NCBI RefSeq assembly: GCF_038397745.1
Contig: NZ_CP151636.1
Span: forward strand, 3,906,001 to 3,970,000
Source of the DNA: Microbacterium sp. LWH11-1.2
Lineage (GTDB): Bacteria > Actinomycetota > Actinomycetes > Actinomycetales > Microbacteriaceae
Direction of reading: 5' to 3'
DNA length: 64,000 nt
This document shows, one piece after another, positions 51,080 through 63,729 of the stretch; within the stretch, counting starts at the first letter, position 1; every line of letters starts with the position of its first letter. Position numbers and translations under genes: made by a program. The notes beneath the pieces are model-generated. The model saw only the letters and a program-made list of their open reading frames with translations. It was not told the DNA's origin and did not search any database.

Positions 51080-52558
51080 GTGACCGATGTGATCTCAGTA
51101 CCGGGCGCAGCACAGGCGCATGGCGACGACGATGCGGCCACGGCCGTCATCGCACCTACCGGCGCACCCACCGATTCCCTGCCGCCCACGACCGGCGATC
51201 AGCCGCTCGCCTGGGCGCCGATGGAGCCGGCGCCGAAGAAGCGCCGCCTCGGGCTCTGGATCGGTCTCGGCCTCGGTGTCGTCGCCATCGGCGCGGGCGC
51301 CGCATCCATGGTCCTCATCGCTCCGGGAACGACCGTCGCCGGCATCCCCGTCGGCTGGATGACGCCGGGCGCCGCGGCCGACGCGATCAACGCCCACCTC
51401 GCCGAGACAGAGGTCGTCCTCACGGGCGACGGCGAGGGCACCGTGCTGACCGGAGCCGACCTCGGCGCCGCCGTCGACGCGACGGCTCTCGCCGACAAGG
51501 CGTTCGCCACGGCACCGATGTGGAACCTCGGCGCCTGGATGGGCGAGCCGGTCCCGGCCGACATCTCCTTCGACATCGAGCAGGCGACGAGCGCGCTGCG
51601 CGCCGCCGTGCCGACCAGCTTCGAAGACCCGGTCGACGCCGGCGTCGCCTTCGACGCGGCCACCGCCTCCTACGTGACCACGCCGGCCGAGGCCGGAACC
51701 GGCATCGACGTGGGCGAGCTCAACGCCGCATTCGTCGACGCCGTCGCCGGTGGCAGCAAGACTCTCGAGTTCCCCGGAGGCCCGGCCGAGGCTCCGGCCG
51801 CCGTCTCCGACGAAGACGCCGCCGCGATGGCCGCGAAGATGAACACGCTGCTCACCACCATCGGCTTCTACGTCGGCGCCGAGCGCACCGTGCCGATCGA
51901 CGCGGCCACCGCCGCCAGCTGGATGACGGTCGTGGATGACAACGGCCAGCTGCGCATCGAGGCCGACGCACAGGCGATCAGCTCGACCTCCGACTACCTC
52001 GCGCTCGTCGTCGACCGCGCACCGGTCAGCGCCACGAGCATCGTCGATTCGGGCGGCAACGTCCTCCGTGAGGAGCAGGCCGGTGTCACCGGCCGCACGG
52101 TCGGCGACACCTCCGACGTGGCGGAGAAGTTCGCCCAGCAGCTCGCCGCCGGCGATGGCGTCTTCGCACTCTCGGTCACCGAGGTCCCCTTCGAGACCGT
52201 CACGCTCTTCCGGCGGATCGACGTCGACCTCGGCGCGCAGCGCGCCACGCTGTATGAGAACGGCGCCGTCGTGGAGTCGTGGGCGATCTCCTCCGGTCTG
52301 GACGCGACTCCCACCCCGACCGGGAACTTCACCGTGTTCGCGCACACCGAGATCCAGGACATGATCGGCACGGACTACGTCACCAAGGATGTCCCGTGGA
52401 ACACCTGGTTCGCGCCGGACATCGCCTTCCACGGCGCCTACTGGCACAACAACTTCGGCAACCAGATGAGTCACGGATGCGTGAACATGCCCATCTCGGT
52501 CGCGAAGTACGTCTACGACTGGGCGCCCGTCGGCCTCGAGGTCTCGGTCCACCACTGA
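51080..52558 (+). CDS. L,D-transpeptidase (YkuD) with peptidoglycan-binding domain
   Basis: About 492 residues. A cytoplasmic N-terminal tail (about 50) is followed by one membrane helix (RLGLWIGLGLGVVAIGAGAA, about 56-75) and then extracellular modules, including PG-binding repeats with paired AGIPVGWMTPGAAADA and GVTGRTVGD segments. The C-terminal YkuD domain has H-x-S-H-G-C (NQMSHGCVNMP, C467). It makes 3-3 crosslinks in peptidoglycan. GTG 51080 is preferred because GGGGGG lies eight bases upstream; GTG 51071 is also possible. Confidence 0.88.
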   Translation: MTDVISVPGAAQAHGDDDAATAVIAPTGAPTDSLPPTTGDQPLAWAPMEPAPKKRRLGLWIGLGLGVVAIGAGAASMVLIAPGTTVAGIPVGWMTPGAAADAINAHLAETEVVLTGDGEGTVLTGADLGAAVDATALADKAFATAPMWNLGAWMGEPVPADISFDIEQATSALRAAVPTSFEDPVDAGVAFDAATASYVTTPAEAGTGIDVGELNAAFVDAVAGGSKTLEFPGGPAEAPAAVSDEDAAAMAAKMNTLLTTIGFYVGAERTVPIDAATAASWMTVVDDNGQLRIEADAQAISSTSDYLALVVDRAPVSATSIVDSGGNVLREEQAGVTGRTVGDTSDVAEKFAQQLAAGDGVFALSVTEVPFETVTLFRRIDVDLGAQRATLYENGAVVESWAISSGLDATPTPTGNFTVFAHTEIQDMIGTDYVTKDVPWNTWFAPDIAFHGAYWHNNFGNQMSHGCVNMPISVAKYVYDWAPVGLEVSVHH

Positions 52559-52584
52559 GCGGACGTCTCCTCGCGAGACGCACG

Positions 52585-52623
52585 CGAAAGGGGCCGGATG
52601 CGATTCGCATCCGGCCCCTTTCG
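52585..52623. terminator. Strong bidirectional intrinsic terminator
   Basis: CGAAAGGGGCCGGATGCG / CGCATCCGGCCCCTTTCG, a perfect 18-base stem with a 3-base loop, between the convergent L,D-transpeptidase and icd genes. Confidence 0.95.
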
Positions 52624-52631
52624 TGTGTTCG

Positions 52632-54851
<2,220 letters not shown>

Positions 54852-55026
54852 CAGGAGGTTCTCCGTTCGCGGGGTCTATTTGTCTCGATACCAAGATACC
54901 TGAGCCGCTCTCGCCGCGTGGGCCGCACGCCTCGCCACGGCATCCGGAAACCGATCCCGTTGCGGCCGTGAGCGAAATGTTCCTCCGAAACGTGTTCCTC
55001 CGCGCGGGAGGGGTTAGCCTGGGATC

Positions 55027-55485
55027 ATGTCCGAACTGCGCATGGTCGAACTCTCCGCTGCGACGATCGTCGCCGTGAACAACCTGTCGCTCAAGCCCGG
55101 ACAGGAGCAGTTCCTCGCCCCCGTCTCCTACGGGATCGCGGCCACCGTCATCAACCCGCAGACGTCGTGGCAGCGGGTGATCCTCGATCGCGACGAGGTC
55201 GTGGGCTTCGTCAGCGCGAACTTCGACGACGAGGCGCCGGAGGAGCATTTCCGCTCCGTTCTCTGGCGCATCAACGTCGACGCCGACGACCAGGGTCGCG
55301 GCGTCGGGCGCTTCGCGGTCGAGTCGCTCATCGACGAAGCGCGTCGCCGCGAGGTCGACCACGTGAACGTGATCTACGAGGCGGGCGACGGCGGACCGGA
55401 GAACTTCTTCCACCGCGTCGGCTTCACGCCCGTCGGCGAGACGGCATACGGCGAGATCATCGCCGAGATCCGCGTCACACCCTGA
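55027..55485 (+). CDS. GNAT-family N-acetyltransferase
   Basis: 152 residues. The acetyl-CoA-binding motif A is visible as INVDADDQGRGVGRFAVESLIDEARR (Q/R-x-x-G-x-G). The N-terminal half (FLAPVSYGIAATVINPQTSW) resembles SpeG/BltD-like spermine/spermidine or aminoglycoside acetyltransferases, but the substrate is uncertain. A -10-like TAGCCT lies eight bases before the ATG. Confidence 0.85.
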   Translation: MSELRMVELSAATIVAVNNLSLKPGQEQFLAPVSYGIAATVINPQTSWQRVILDRDEVVGFVSANFDDEAPEEHFRSVLWRINVDADDQGRGVGRFAVESLIDEARRREVDHVNVIYEAGDGGPENFFHRVGFTPVGETAYGEIIAEIRVTP

Positions 55486-55605
55486 GACCGGCGGCGGGGT
55501 CTCGAATCCCCTCCCCCATCGAGACTCCGTCGCCTTTCATCGACCATCGGCGGGACCGCTCCCACGCCGATCGTCACGAATATGTTGCGAGCAACCACAA
55601 AAAGC

Positions 55606-55635
55606 TTGCGCTCCTCTCATCGCCGTGCGTATCAT
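55606..55635 (+). promoter_or_regulatory. Promoter of the LacI-family regulator gene
   Basis: -35 TTGCGC (55606-55611), 18-base spacer, -10 TATCAT (55630-55635). The expected start near 55642 places the palindrome at 55652-55666 just downstream, where bound repressor would block transcription. A small inverted repeat GTTGC-GA-GCAAC (55584-55595) lies just upstream. Confidence 0.6.
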
Positions 55636-55651
55636 CGCTCCAGAGGCATAA

Positions 55652-55666
55652 GCGAAACGCTTCGAC
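55652..55666. promoter_or_regulatory. LacI-type operator 1
   Basis: GCGAAACGCTTCGAC with core CGAA-ACGC-TTCG. The same core recurs at 56738-56753 before the transport operon, which identifies it as the target of the LacI regulator encoded between them. Confidence 0.75.
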
Positions 55667-55696
55667 AGCATTCCGCATGACGACGATGGAGTCACG

Positions 55697-56707
55697 ATGA
55701 CGACGATCCACGAGGTGGCCGAGGCCGCCGGAGTGTCGATCAGCACGGTCTCCTATGCGCTCAGCGGCAAGCGTCCGGTGTCCGAGAAGACCCGCGTGCG
55801 CATCGAGGAAGCCGCACGTGCGCTCGGCTACGAGCCGGATGCCGGAGCCCGGATGCTGGCCGGAAGGCGTACGCACATCTTCGCGCTGACCGAGCCCCTG
55901 CGCGCGGACACGCACGCCCCGACGCACATGGCCTTCGTGCTGGCGACGGCCGTGGCTGCACGCCGGCGCGGATACGACATCCTCCTGCTGACCGACGAGC
56001 AGGCCTCCGAAGGCATGAACCGCGTGGCGGCCAGCAACCTCGTCGACGCGATCCTCGTGCTCGATGTCGCGCCGGACGATGAGCGCGCGGCGATCGCGCG
56101 GACGGTGCGCACCCCCACGGTGTTCATCGGGATCCCCGACGACCACGAGGGCCTGACCTGCGTCGACCTCGACTTCGAGGCGGCCGGACACCTCGCCGTC
56201 GATCGTCTGGCGGACGCCGAGCACACACGCATCACCCTCCTCGGTCAGACCGAGGTCTCGTACCGGAAGTCGAACTTCCCGCGGCGGCTGCTCCATGGCG
56301 TCCAGGATCGCGCCGTCGAGCGCGGGGTCGCTCTCGACTGGGTGACCACGGGCGCGGCGGCCACCGACATCGCCGCCGTGCGAGCGGCCGCGGAGACGGC
56401 GATCGCGCGCGGCGACCGGGCCTTCATCGTGCACGCCGTCGACGATGTGCACGGGGCGCTGCTGACCGTCCTCGACGAGCACGGGCTGCGTGTCGGGCAC
56501 GACGTGTCCGTGATCTCCGCCGCCGCCTCCTTCGACACGACGACCCTCGCCGTCCCGGTCGACACCATCCCCCTCGTGCCGCAGCAGTCGTGCGAGCTCG
56601 CCGTCGACCTCGCGGTCCGCCGCCTGGAAGAGGCGGACGTGCGACCGGGGATCCATCTCCTCCCACCCGAATACCGCTCCGTCGGATCGGTCGCCCCTCG
56701 GGGCTGA
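55697..56707 (+). CDS. LacI-family transcriptional regulator
   Basis: 336 residues. The N-terminal HTH and hinge are TIHEVAEAAGVSISTVSYALSGKRPVSEKTR with GYEPDAGARMLAGRR, followed by a periplasmic-binding-protein-like sensor domain (DAILVLDVAP, DFEAAGHLAVDRLADAEHTRI). The YALSGKRPVS segment is typical of regulators of oligosaccharide operons. Operators with the same core lie before this gene and before the next, so it should repress itself and the xyloglucan-type operon until a sugar binds. Confidence 0.92.
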   Translation: MTTIHEVAEAAGVSISTVSYALSGKRPVSEKTRVRIEEAARALGYEPDAGARMLAGRRTHIFALTEPLRADTHAPTHMAFVLATAVAARRRGYDILLLTDEQASEGMNRVAASNLVDAILVLDVAPDDERAAIARTVRTPTVFIGIPDDHEGLTCVDLDFEAAGHLAVDRLADAEHTRITLLGQTEVSYRKSNFPRRLLHGVQDRAVERGVALDWVTTGAAATDIAAVRAAAETAIARGDRAFIVHAVDDVHGALLTVLDEHGLRVGHDVSVISAAASFDTTTLAVPVDTIPLVPQQSCELAVDLAVRRLEEADVRPGIHLLPPEYRSVGSVAPRG

Positions 56708-56737
56708 CATCCGACCCGACGCTCTTGCCTGCGCATT

Positions 56738-56753
56738 GTCGAAACGCTTCGAC
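56738..56753. promoter_or_regulatory. LacI-type operator 2
   Basis: GTCGAAACGCTTCGAC, a 6-base inverted repeat around ACGC, 78 bases before the binding-protein ATG. It shares its central 12 bases (CGAAACGCTTCG) with operator 1. Confidence 0.8.
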
Positions 56754-56830
56754 GAATGCTCCCCCACAACTGAAGACCCGACCCAGAGAAGTGTCCGGCC
56801 CGACGGGCCACCGAGAAAGGAGTGCCGACG

Positions 56831-58138
56831 ATGGCACGCAACATCCGCAGGACGAAGGCGCTCGCCGTGATGGCCGCGCTCACCGCGACGGGGATCGCCC
56901 TGAGCGGCTGCACGGCCGGCTCCGGCGACGACGGCGGTGATGGCAAGACCCTCAAGCTGTGGCACTACGAGGGAGCCGACAGCGCGATGGGCAAGGCATG
57001 GGCCGAGGCCATCAAGATCTTCGAGGAGGAGACCGGCGCGAAGGTCGAGTTCGAGGAGAAGTCCTTCGAGCAGATCCAGAAGACCGCCAGCCAGGTGCTC
57101 GACACCGACGCAGCACCGGACCTGATGGAGTTCAACAAGGGCAACGCGACGGCGGGGTTCCTCGCGTCGACCGGCCTGATCGCCGACATCTCGGATGCCG
57201 TGGACGAGTACGGCTGGGATGAGAAGCTCGCGCCCTCCCTGCAGACGACCGCGAAGTACTCCGAAGACGGGGTCATGGGCGGCGACACCTGGTTCGGTGT
57301 GCCGAACTACGGCGAGTTCGTCGGCGTCTACTACAACCAGGACGCGTTCGCGGCGGCGGGACTCGAGATCCCCACGACCTACGACGAGTTCGTCGACGTG
57401 CTCGACGCCTTCGTCGCGAAGGGCATCACGCCGCTGGCGGAGGCCGGCGCCGAGTACCCCCTCGGACAGCTCTGGTACCAGCTCGCGCTGCTCGAGGGCG
57501 ACCGCGGATTCGTCGACGCCTACCAGCTCTACGACGGCGAGGTCGACTGGCAGGGACCCGAGGTCACGGCCGCGACCGAGACCCTGAAGGAGTACGTCGA
57601 CAAGGGCTACATCGCCTCCGACGTCTCCTCGGTCAAGGCCGAGGACGCCGGCGTCTCGTTCATCAACGGCAACTCCCCCATCTTCGTGTCGGGCTCGTGG
57701 TGGTTCGGTCGTTTCGTGGCCGAGGCCACGGGCTTCGACTGGACGATGACCGCCTTCCCCGGCGCCGATCTCTCGCTGGGCTCCTCGGGCAACCTCTGGG
57801 TCGTCCCCGAGAACGCCGCCAACAAGGAGCTCGCCTACGAGTTCATCGACATCACCATGCGGCCCGAGATCCAGGCGATCATCGGCAACAACGGCGGTCT
57901 GCCCGTGGCCGCGGACACCGCCGACATCACCGACGAGAAGAGCGCGGCCCTCATCGAGACGTTCAACGGCGTGCTCGACGCCGACGGCCTGTCGTTCTAC
58001 CCGGACTGGCCCGCCCCCGGCTTCTACGACGTCATCGTCCAGGAGCTCCAGGGTCTGGTCACCGGTGTGCAGGACGTGAAGACCACGAACACCAACCTCG
58101 GTGAGCAGTACGACGAAGGCACCGCCGAATTCCGTTGA
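56831..58138 (+). CDS. ABC sugar-binding lipoprotein
   Basis: 435 residues. The signal peptide ends in the lipobox ALSGC (C27), followed by a Gly/Asp linker. The family 1 sugar-binding body includes LKLWHYEGADSAMGKAWAEA, PDLMEFNKGNATAGFLASTG and GSGNLWVVP-like SSGNLWVVPENAAN. It is the first gene of the operon and would capture an oligosaccharide later cut by the GH31 and GH1 enzymes. Confidence 0.9.
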   Translation: MARNIRRTKALAVMAALTATGIALSGCTAGSGDDGGDGKTLKLWHYEGADSAMGKAWAEAIKIFEEETGAKVEFEEKSFEQIQKTASQVLDTDAAPDLMEFNKGNATAGFLASTGLIADISDAVDEYGWDEKLAPSLQTTAKYSEDGVMGGDTWFGVPNYGEFVGVYYNQDAFAAAGLEIPTTYDEFVDVLDAFVAKGITPLAEAGAEYPLGQLWYQLALLEGDRGFVDAYQLYDGEVDWQGPEVTAATETLKEYVDKGYIASDVSSVKAEDAGVSFINGNSPIFVSGSWWFGRFVAEATGFDWTMTAFPGADLSLGSSGNLWVVPENAANKELAYEFIDITMRPEIQAIIGNNGGLPVAADTADITDEKSAALIETFNGVLDADGLSFYPDWPAPGFYDVIVQELQGLVTGVQDVKTTNTNLGEQYDEGTAEFR

Positions 58139-58197
58139 TCCGTCCGCGGGGGCGGCATCCTCAGGATCGCCGCCCCCGCCTCCTCCTGGAGATGAAC

Positions 58198-59163
58198 ATG
58201 TCGCTCGCCACCCGCGAGGGCCGCCGCCAGAAGCTGCCGCCCGAACAGCCGTCCATCCCGCAGCGCAGCGGCGGGACCGGCGCCTATTGGATGTACCTTC
58301 TTCCCGGCTTCGCTCTGCTGCTCGTCGTCGTCATCATCCCGCTCATCTGGAACGTGTACCTCACCTTCACGAAGTGGAAGGGCGTGCGCACGCCGGAGTT
58401 CATCGGGCTGGAGAACTGGCAGAAGATCCTCACCGACAGCGACTTCTGGACGTCGTTCACGAACTCCGTCTGGATGATCCTGGCGATGGTCGTGGTCCCC
58501 ACGATCGTCGGTCTCATCGTCGCCGCCCTGCTGTTCGACGTCGTCGGCCGCAAGTTCGGCGGCAAGGTCGGCAGCTTCCTGCGGGCCACCTATTACCTCC
58601 CGCAGATCCTGCCCATCGCCGTCGCCGGCATCGTGATCGGATGGATCGTGCGTCCGGGCGGAGACGGAGCCCTCAACCAGATCCTCGGCGCCTTCGGACT
58701 GCCGTCCTACGACTGGCTGGGTCAGATGCCCTCCGCGCTCATCGTGCTGATGCTCGTCATGGTGTGGGTGCAGCTCGGCTATCCGGTCGTCGTGTTCATG
58801 GCGGCTCTGCAGCGCGTCGATCCCGAGCTCTACGAGGCGGCGGAGCTCGACGGGGCCAACTGGCTGCAGCGGTTCACGGCCATCACGATGAGCATCATCC
58901 GCCCGGAGATCTTCGTCGTGACGCTGACCTGCACGATCGCGGCCCTGAAGGTGTTCGGCCCGGTCTACATCATCACGCGCGGCGGACCCGCGGGCGCCAC
59001 GCTCGTGCCGGCCTACTACGCGTACCAGGAGTTCTTCACCAAGCGGAACGTCGGCTACGGCGCGACCATCGCCACCGTGCTCACCATCGTCGTGGTCATC
59101 GTGTCGATCGTGTTCATCCGCGTGCAGAACTCGCTCGAGCGCAAGGAAAGGGCGGGACTGTGA
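58198..59163 (+). CDS. ABC sugar permease (MalF-like)
   Basis: About 321 residues with six membrane helices and the EAA loop YEAAELDGANWLQRFTAITMSII. ATG 58198 is chosen over 58192 because GGAG then lies at a workable distance. It is coupled to the second permease by a TGATG overlap. Confidence 0.9.
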   Translation: MSLATREGRRQKLPPEQPSIPQRSGGTGAYWMYLLPGFALLLVVVIIPLIWNVYLTFTKWKGVRTPEFIGLENWQKILTDSDFWTSFTNSVWMILAMVVVPTIVGLIVAALLFDVVGRKFGGKVGSFLRATYYLPQILPIAVAGIVIGWIVRPGGDGALNQILGAFGLPSYDWLGQMPSALIVLMLVMVWVQLGYPVVVFMAALQRVDPELYEAAELDGANWLQRFTAITMSIIRPEIFVVTLTCTIAALKVFGPVYIITRGGPAGATLVPAYYAYQEFFTKRNVGYGATIATVLTIVVVIVSIVFIRVQNSLERKERAGL

Positions 59164-60050
59164 TGCACGCCACCACTGCCATCGTCACCGGCAAGCCGTC
59201 GAAGAGCCGTGCCCGCGGCGGCATGACCAAGAAGCGGCCCGTCGACTGGCTGCTGCTCGCCCTCGTCGTCGTGGGTGCGCTGCTCGTGATCGCGCCGTTC
59301 TACCTCGTGCTGGTGAACTCGTTCAAGTCGCCGGTGGACTACGCCACATCCGGTCCCCTCGCCTTCCCCGAGACGCTCGACTTCGGCGGGATCATCAAGT
59401 TCTGGGAGCGGGTGAACTTCCCCGAGAAGGTCTGGAACTCGATCTTCATCTCCGGCATCGTCGCGGTGCTGGCCGTCGTGATCTCGATGCTGAATGCCTT
59501 CGCGATCGGCATCGGCCGCATCCGCGGGCGCAGCTGGATCGTGCTGCTGTTCCTCATGGCCAACCTGCTGCCGCAGGAGGCCCTGCTCTACCCGCTGTAC
59601 TACATGTTCAAATCGGTGGGGCTGTACGACAACGTGTGGGCGGTGATCATCGTGTTCACCGTGATCCAGGCCGCCTTCGGCACCTACCTGCTGTCCTCCG
59701 TGTACGGCACGTTCCCCAAGGAGATCCTCGAGGCGGCCTCGCTCGACGGCGCGACTCGTTGGCAGATCCTCTGGCGCGTGATCTTCCCGATCAGCCGGCC
59801 GACCCTGTCGGTGCTGCTCATCTTCTTCTTCATCTGGACGTGGAACGAGTTCCTCATCCCGCTGACGTTCCTCGCCTCGAACGCCAACCAGACCGTCCCG
59901 GTGGCGATCAGCGTGCTGCAGGGCGACCGTCTGATGGACGTCACGACGACGAGCGCGTCGGCTCTTCTCGGCATCATCCCCACGCTCATCTTCTTCCTCA
60001 TCTTCCAGCGCACGCTGACACGCGGCATCACGGCAGGAGCAGTCAAGTAA
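59163..60050 (+). CDS. ABC sugar permease (MalG-like)
   Basis: 295 residues with six helices. The EAA loop is LEAASLDGATRWQILWRVIFPI, and the C-terminus TRGITAGAVK is typical of MalG-type sugar permeases. The stop TAA overlaps the GH31 ATG. No ATPase gene follows, so a shared MsiK-type ATPase encoded elsewhere probably energises the importer. Confidence 0.9.
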   Translation: MHATTAIVTGKPSKSRARGGMTKKRPVDWLLLALVVVGALLVIAPFYLVLVNSFKSPVDYATSGPLAFPETLDFGGIIKFWERVNFPEKVWNSIFISGIVAVLAVVISMLNAFAIGIGRIRGRSWIVLLFLMANLLPQEALLYPLYYMFKSVGLYDNVWAVIIVFTVIQAAFGTYLLSSVYGTFPKEILEAASLDGATRWQILWRVIFPISRPTLSVLLIFFFIWTWNEFLIPLTFLASNANQTVPVAISVLQGDRLMDVTTTSASALLGIIPTLIFFLIFQRTLTRGITAGAVK

Positions 60051-62284
60051 TGAAGTTCACCGACGGGTTCTGGCAGCTTCGTCCCGGCGTCACCGCGCTC
60101 CACGCACAGGAGGCCTACGACATCGCGGCGACCGACGACACCCCCGATGGCCCCGGCATCGTCATCACCGCTCCGACCATGGTGATCGCCCGGCGCGGCG
60201 ACGTGCTCAACCGGCCGGTGCTGACCACGACGCTCTCCTCCCCCGCGGAGGGCGTGATCCGCGTGCGCATCGCACACCACACCGGCGGGCGATGGCACGG
60301 AGGCTTCGCCCTTCCCGGGGCGGAGCGCAGCACGGCATCCGTCTCGGTCTCGGAGACCGGCGGCGTCGTGAACGCCGGCGCACTCGTCGCCCGGATCGCC
60401 CCGGGCGCCCCCTGGAACCTGGCGTTCGAGGTCGAGGGCCGCCGGGTCACCGGCAGCGGGCACAAGGCGCAGGGGTACATCCGTCTCGCCGAAGACGCGC
60501 AGGTCGATCCGGGCATCGTGGGCAACGCCCGGCAGGGAGGACGGATGCCGGCGGCATCCGCCTTCCTGCATGAGCAGCTCGATCTCGGTGTGGGCGAGCA
60601 CATCTACGGGCTCGGCGAGCGCTTCGGTCCCCTGGTCAAGAACGGCCAGACGGTCGAGATCTGGAACGCCGACGGCGGCACCTCGAGCGAGCAGGCGTAC
60701 AAGAACGTGCCGTTCCACCTCTCCGACCGCGGATACGGGGTGCTCGTCAACGACCCGGGTCACGTCTCCTACGAGATCGGGTCCGAGGCCGTCGAGCGCG
60801 TGCAGTTCTCGGTCTCGGGCGAGGTGCTGGAGTACTTCGTGATCGCCGGCCCCACGCCGAAGCAGGTGCTGGGCCGCTACACGGCGCTGACCGGGCGGCC
60901 GCCGGTCGTTCCGGCGTGGTCCTACGGCCTCTGGCTGTCGACGAGCTTCACGACCGACTACGACGAGCAGACCGTGAACTCGTTCATCGACGAGATGGCC
61001 GCTCGCGAGCTGCCTGTGTCGGTCTTCCACTTCGACTGCTTCTGGATGCGCGAGTTCAACTGGTGCGACTTCGAGTGGGATCCGCGGGTCTTCCCCGACC
61101 CCGAGGGCATGCTCGGACGCCTGCACGACAAGGACATCCGCGTCTGCGTCTGGATCAACCCGTACATCGCGCAGCGTTCGCCGCTGTTCCGCGAGGCCGC
61201 CGATCAGGGATTCCTGGTGCGCCGCACCGACGGATCGGTATGGCAATGGGACCTCTGGCAGGCGGGCATGGGGCTCGTCGACTTCACGAATCCCGACGCG
61301 ACGGCGTGGTACCAGTCGAAGCTCCGCGCGCTCATCGGGCAGGGCGTCGACTGCTTCAAGACCGACTTCGGGGAGCGCATCCCCACCGACGTCGTGTGGG
61401 CGGACGGCGCCGACCCCGAGCGCATGCACAACCTCTACACGGAGCTGTACAACCGCGCCGTGTTCGAGGTGCTCACTGACGTCCGCGGTGACGGCGAGGC
61501 CGTGCTGTTCGCCCGGTCCGCGACCGCGGGCGGCCAGAGCATGCCCGTGCACTGGGGCGGAGACTCGACCTCGACGTTCGCGTCGATGGCTGAGACCCTG
61601 CGCGGGGGCCTCTCCCTCGCGCTGAGCGGCTTCGCGTTCTGGAGCCACGACATCGGCGGATTCGAGGGAACACCGGATGCCGCGGTGTTCAAGCGCTGGA
61701 CCGCGTTCGGGCTGCTCGGCTCGCATTCGCGCTTCCACGGGTCGAGCTCGTACCGCGTGCCGTGGGCATTCGACGAGGAGGCTGTCGATGTGACCCGGCG
61801 CTTCACGCACCTGAAGATGCGACTGATGCCGTATCTCTACCAGCAGGGGCTCGATGCCGCGGCGACCGGCGTGCCGCTCATGCGGCCGATGGTGCTCGAG
61901 TTCCCGGACGACCGGGCCGCGGCCTATCTCGACCGCCAGTACATGCTCGGGTCGGATCTGCTCGTCGCCCCGGTGTTCTCGGCCGAGGGCACCGTCGACT
62001 TCTATCTGCCCGCGGGCGAGTGGACGTCGCTCCTCACCGGGGAGACCGTGACGGGAGGCTCGTGGCGCCGCGAGACCCACGGCTTCGACTCCCTGCCGCT
62101 GTATGTGCGGCCCGGCGCCGCGCTCCCCTGGGGCGCACGCGTCGACGGACCCGGGTACGACTACCACGACGGGCTGCAGCTGCGCGTCTTCCCCGGCGGG
62201 ACGGGCGCCGGATCGGTGACCGTGACGAATCCGGATGGCCGTAGTGTGACCTACGACGTCGACCTCGAGGAGATCACCGGATGA
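60050..62284 (+). CDS. yicI: Alpha-xylosidase (GH31, YicI type)
   Basis: 744 residues. The nucleophile D439 is in [12 protein letters not shown], the form specific to alpha-xylosidases. The acid/base is D505 in [13 protein letters not shown]. Their spacing of 66 residues equals that of E. coli YicI (416/482). N-terminal beta-sandwich, barrel with [15 protein letters not shown], and C-terminal beta domains are present. It removes alpha-1,6-xylose from xyloglucan oligosaccharides such as isoprimeverose. It overlaps the permease stop and the GH1 start. Confidence 0.93.
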   Translation: MKFTDGFWQLRPGVTALHAQEAYDIAATDDTPDGPGIVITAPTMVIARRGDVLNRPVLTTTLSSPAEGVIRVRIAHHTGGRWHGGFALPGAERSTASVSVSETGGVVNAGALVARIAPGAPWNLAFEVEGRRVTGSGHKAQGYIRLAEDAQVDPGIVGNARQGGRMPAASAFLHEQLDLGVGEHIYGLGERFGPLVKNGQTVEIWNADGGTSSEQAYKNVPFHLSDRGYGVLVNDPGHVSYEIGSEAVERVQFSVSGEVLEYFVIAGPTPKQVLGRYTALTGRPPVVPAWSYGLWLSTSFTTDYDEQTVNSFIDEMAARELPVSVFHFDCFWMREFNWCDFEWDPRVFPDPEGMLGRLHDKDIRVCVWINPYIAQRSPLFREAADQGFLVRRTDGSVWQWDLWQAGMGLVDFTNPDATAWYQSKLRALIGQGVDCFKTDFGERIPTDVVWADGADPERMHNLYTELYNRAVFEVLTDVRGDGEAVLFARSATAGGQSMPVHWGGDSTSTFASMAETLRGGLSLALSGFAFWSHDIGGFEGTPDAAVFKRWTAFGLLGSHSRFHGSSSYRVPWAFDEEAVDVTRRFTHLKMRLMPYLYQQGLDAAATGVPLMRPMVLEFPDDRAAAYLDRQYMLGSDLLVAPVFSAEGTVDFYLPAGEWTSLLTGETVTGGSWRRETHGFDSLPLYVRPGAALPWGARVDGPGYDYHDGLQLRVFPGGTGAGSVTVTNPDGRSVTYDVDLEEITG

Positions 62285-63729
62285 CCAGCCCGCTCACCCC
62301 GCTCATCCCGCGCGACGACTACCGGGGTTCCGGTCTCGTCTTCCCGGAGGGTTTCACCTTCGGCTCTGCCACCGCCTCGTACCAGATCGAGGGCGCGGCG
62401 GCCGAGGACGGGCGCACCCCGTCGATCTGGGACACGTTCAGCAAGACACCGGGACGCGTCTGGAACGGCGACACGGGAGACGTCGCGTGCGACCACTACC
62501 ACCGCGTCGACGAGGACCTCGACCTGATGCAGGACCTGGGCCTGCAGGCCTATCGCTTCTCGATCGCCTGGCCCCGCATCGTGCCGACGGCCTCGGGCGA
62601 GGTGAATCAGGCAGGGGTCGACTTCTACTCGCGGCTCGTCGACGGGCTGCTCGAGCGCGGCATCCGCCCGGTGGCCACCCTGTACCACTGGGATCTCCCC
62701 CAGTACCTGGAGGATGCCGGAGGCTGGACGGCCCGCGCGACGACCGATGCCTTCGAGCGCTACGCCGAGATCATGGGTTCCGCGCTCGGCGACCGCGTGC
62801 ACACGTGGACGACCCTCAACGAGCCGTGGTGCTCGGCGTATCTCGGCTACGGGCAGGGCGGGCACGCGCCGGGTCGGCATGAGCCGGCATCGGCGCTGGC
62901 GGCCGTGCACCACCTGAACCTCGCGCACGGGCGTGCGATCCAGGCGCTGCGAGCGACGTCGAGCGGCGACCCCGACTACTCGGTGACGCTGAACTTCCAT
63001 GTGCTCCGCGGGCAGGGAGAGGGCGCCGCCGAGGCCGTGCGGCGCATCGATGCCCTGGCGAACCGGGCGTTCACCGGACCGATGCTGCGGGGCGAGTACC
63101 CCGCCGATCTGCTGGCTGACACGGCATCCGTCACCGACTGGGACTTCGTTCAGGCCGGAGACCTCGCCACGATCGCGCAGCCGATCGACGTGCTCGGCGT
63201 GAACTACTACTCGACCGCGACCGTACGGCTCTGGGACGGCGTGTCCGAGAAGCAGCAGAACGACGGACACAAGGGCGCCGAGGGCGGCACGGCATGGCCC
63301 GGAAGCGACCGGATCGTGGAGTTCGTCGAGCAGCCCGGGCCGTACACGGCCATGGGCTGGAACATCGCACCGGAGGGGCTCGAAGAGCTGCTCGTGTCGC
63401 TGTCGGAGCAGTTCCCGGATCAGGCGCTCATGGTCACCGAGAACGGGGCTGCCTTCGAAGACGAGGTCGCCGAAGACGGCGCGGTCCCCGATCCGGAGCG
63501 CACCGACTACCTGCGTCGGCACTTCACCGCCGCGCACCGGGCGCTCGAGCGCGGGGTCGACCTGCGCGGGTACTTCGTGTGGTCGCTGCTCGACAACTTC
63601 GAGTGGGGCTACGGCTATGCCAAGCGATTCGGGATCGTGCGGGTCGACTTCGACACGCTCGAGCGCACCGTGAAGGACTCGGGGCACTGGTACCGCGAGC
63701 TCGTGCGGACGCGGACCGTGGGAGCCTAG
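62281..63729 (+). CDS. Beta-glucosidase (GH1)
   Basis: 482 residues. It shows the N-terminal signature [20 protein letters not shown], the acid/base E181 in TLNEPWC and the nucleophile E387 in MVTENGAAF, with [13 protein letters not shown] near the end. It is cytoplasmic. After the alpha-xylosidase removes xylose, this enzyme would cleave the remaining beta-glucosides. The last codons and the stop lie in a tandem 61-base duplication. Confidence 0.95.
   Translation: MTSPLTPLIPRDDYRGSGLVFPEGFTFGSATASYQIEGAAAEDGRTPSIWDTFSKTPGRVWNGDTGDVACDHYHRVDEDLDLMQDLGLQAYRFSIAWPRIVPTASGEVNQAGVDFYSRLVDGLLERGIRPVATLYHWDLPQYLEDAGGWTARATTDAFERYAEIMGSALGDRVHTWTTLNEPWCSAYLGYGQGGHAPGRHEPASALAAVHHLNLAHGRAIQALRATSSGDPDYSVTLNFHVLRGQGEGAAEAVRRIDALANRAFTGPMLRGEYPADLLADTASVTDWDFVQAGDLATIAQPIDVLGVNYYSTATVRLWDGVSEKQQNDGHKGAEGGTAWPGSDRIVEFVEQPGPYTAMGWNIAPEGLEELLVSLSEQFPDQALMVTENGAAFEDEVAEDGAVPDPERTDYLRRHFTAAHRALERGVDLRGYFVWSLLDNFEWGYGYAKRFGIVRVDFDTLERTVKDSGHWYRELVRTRTVGA

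Noticed and set aside
59684..62167. An 827-codon minus-strand frame opposite the GH31 gene
   Set aside because: It covers a gene whose catalytic residues and spacing are fully recognisable; the reverse frame shows no motif.
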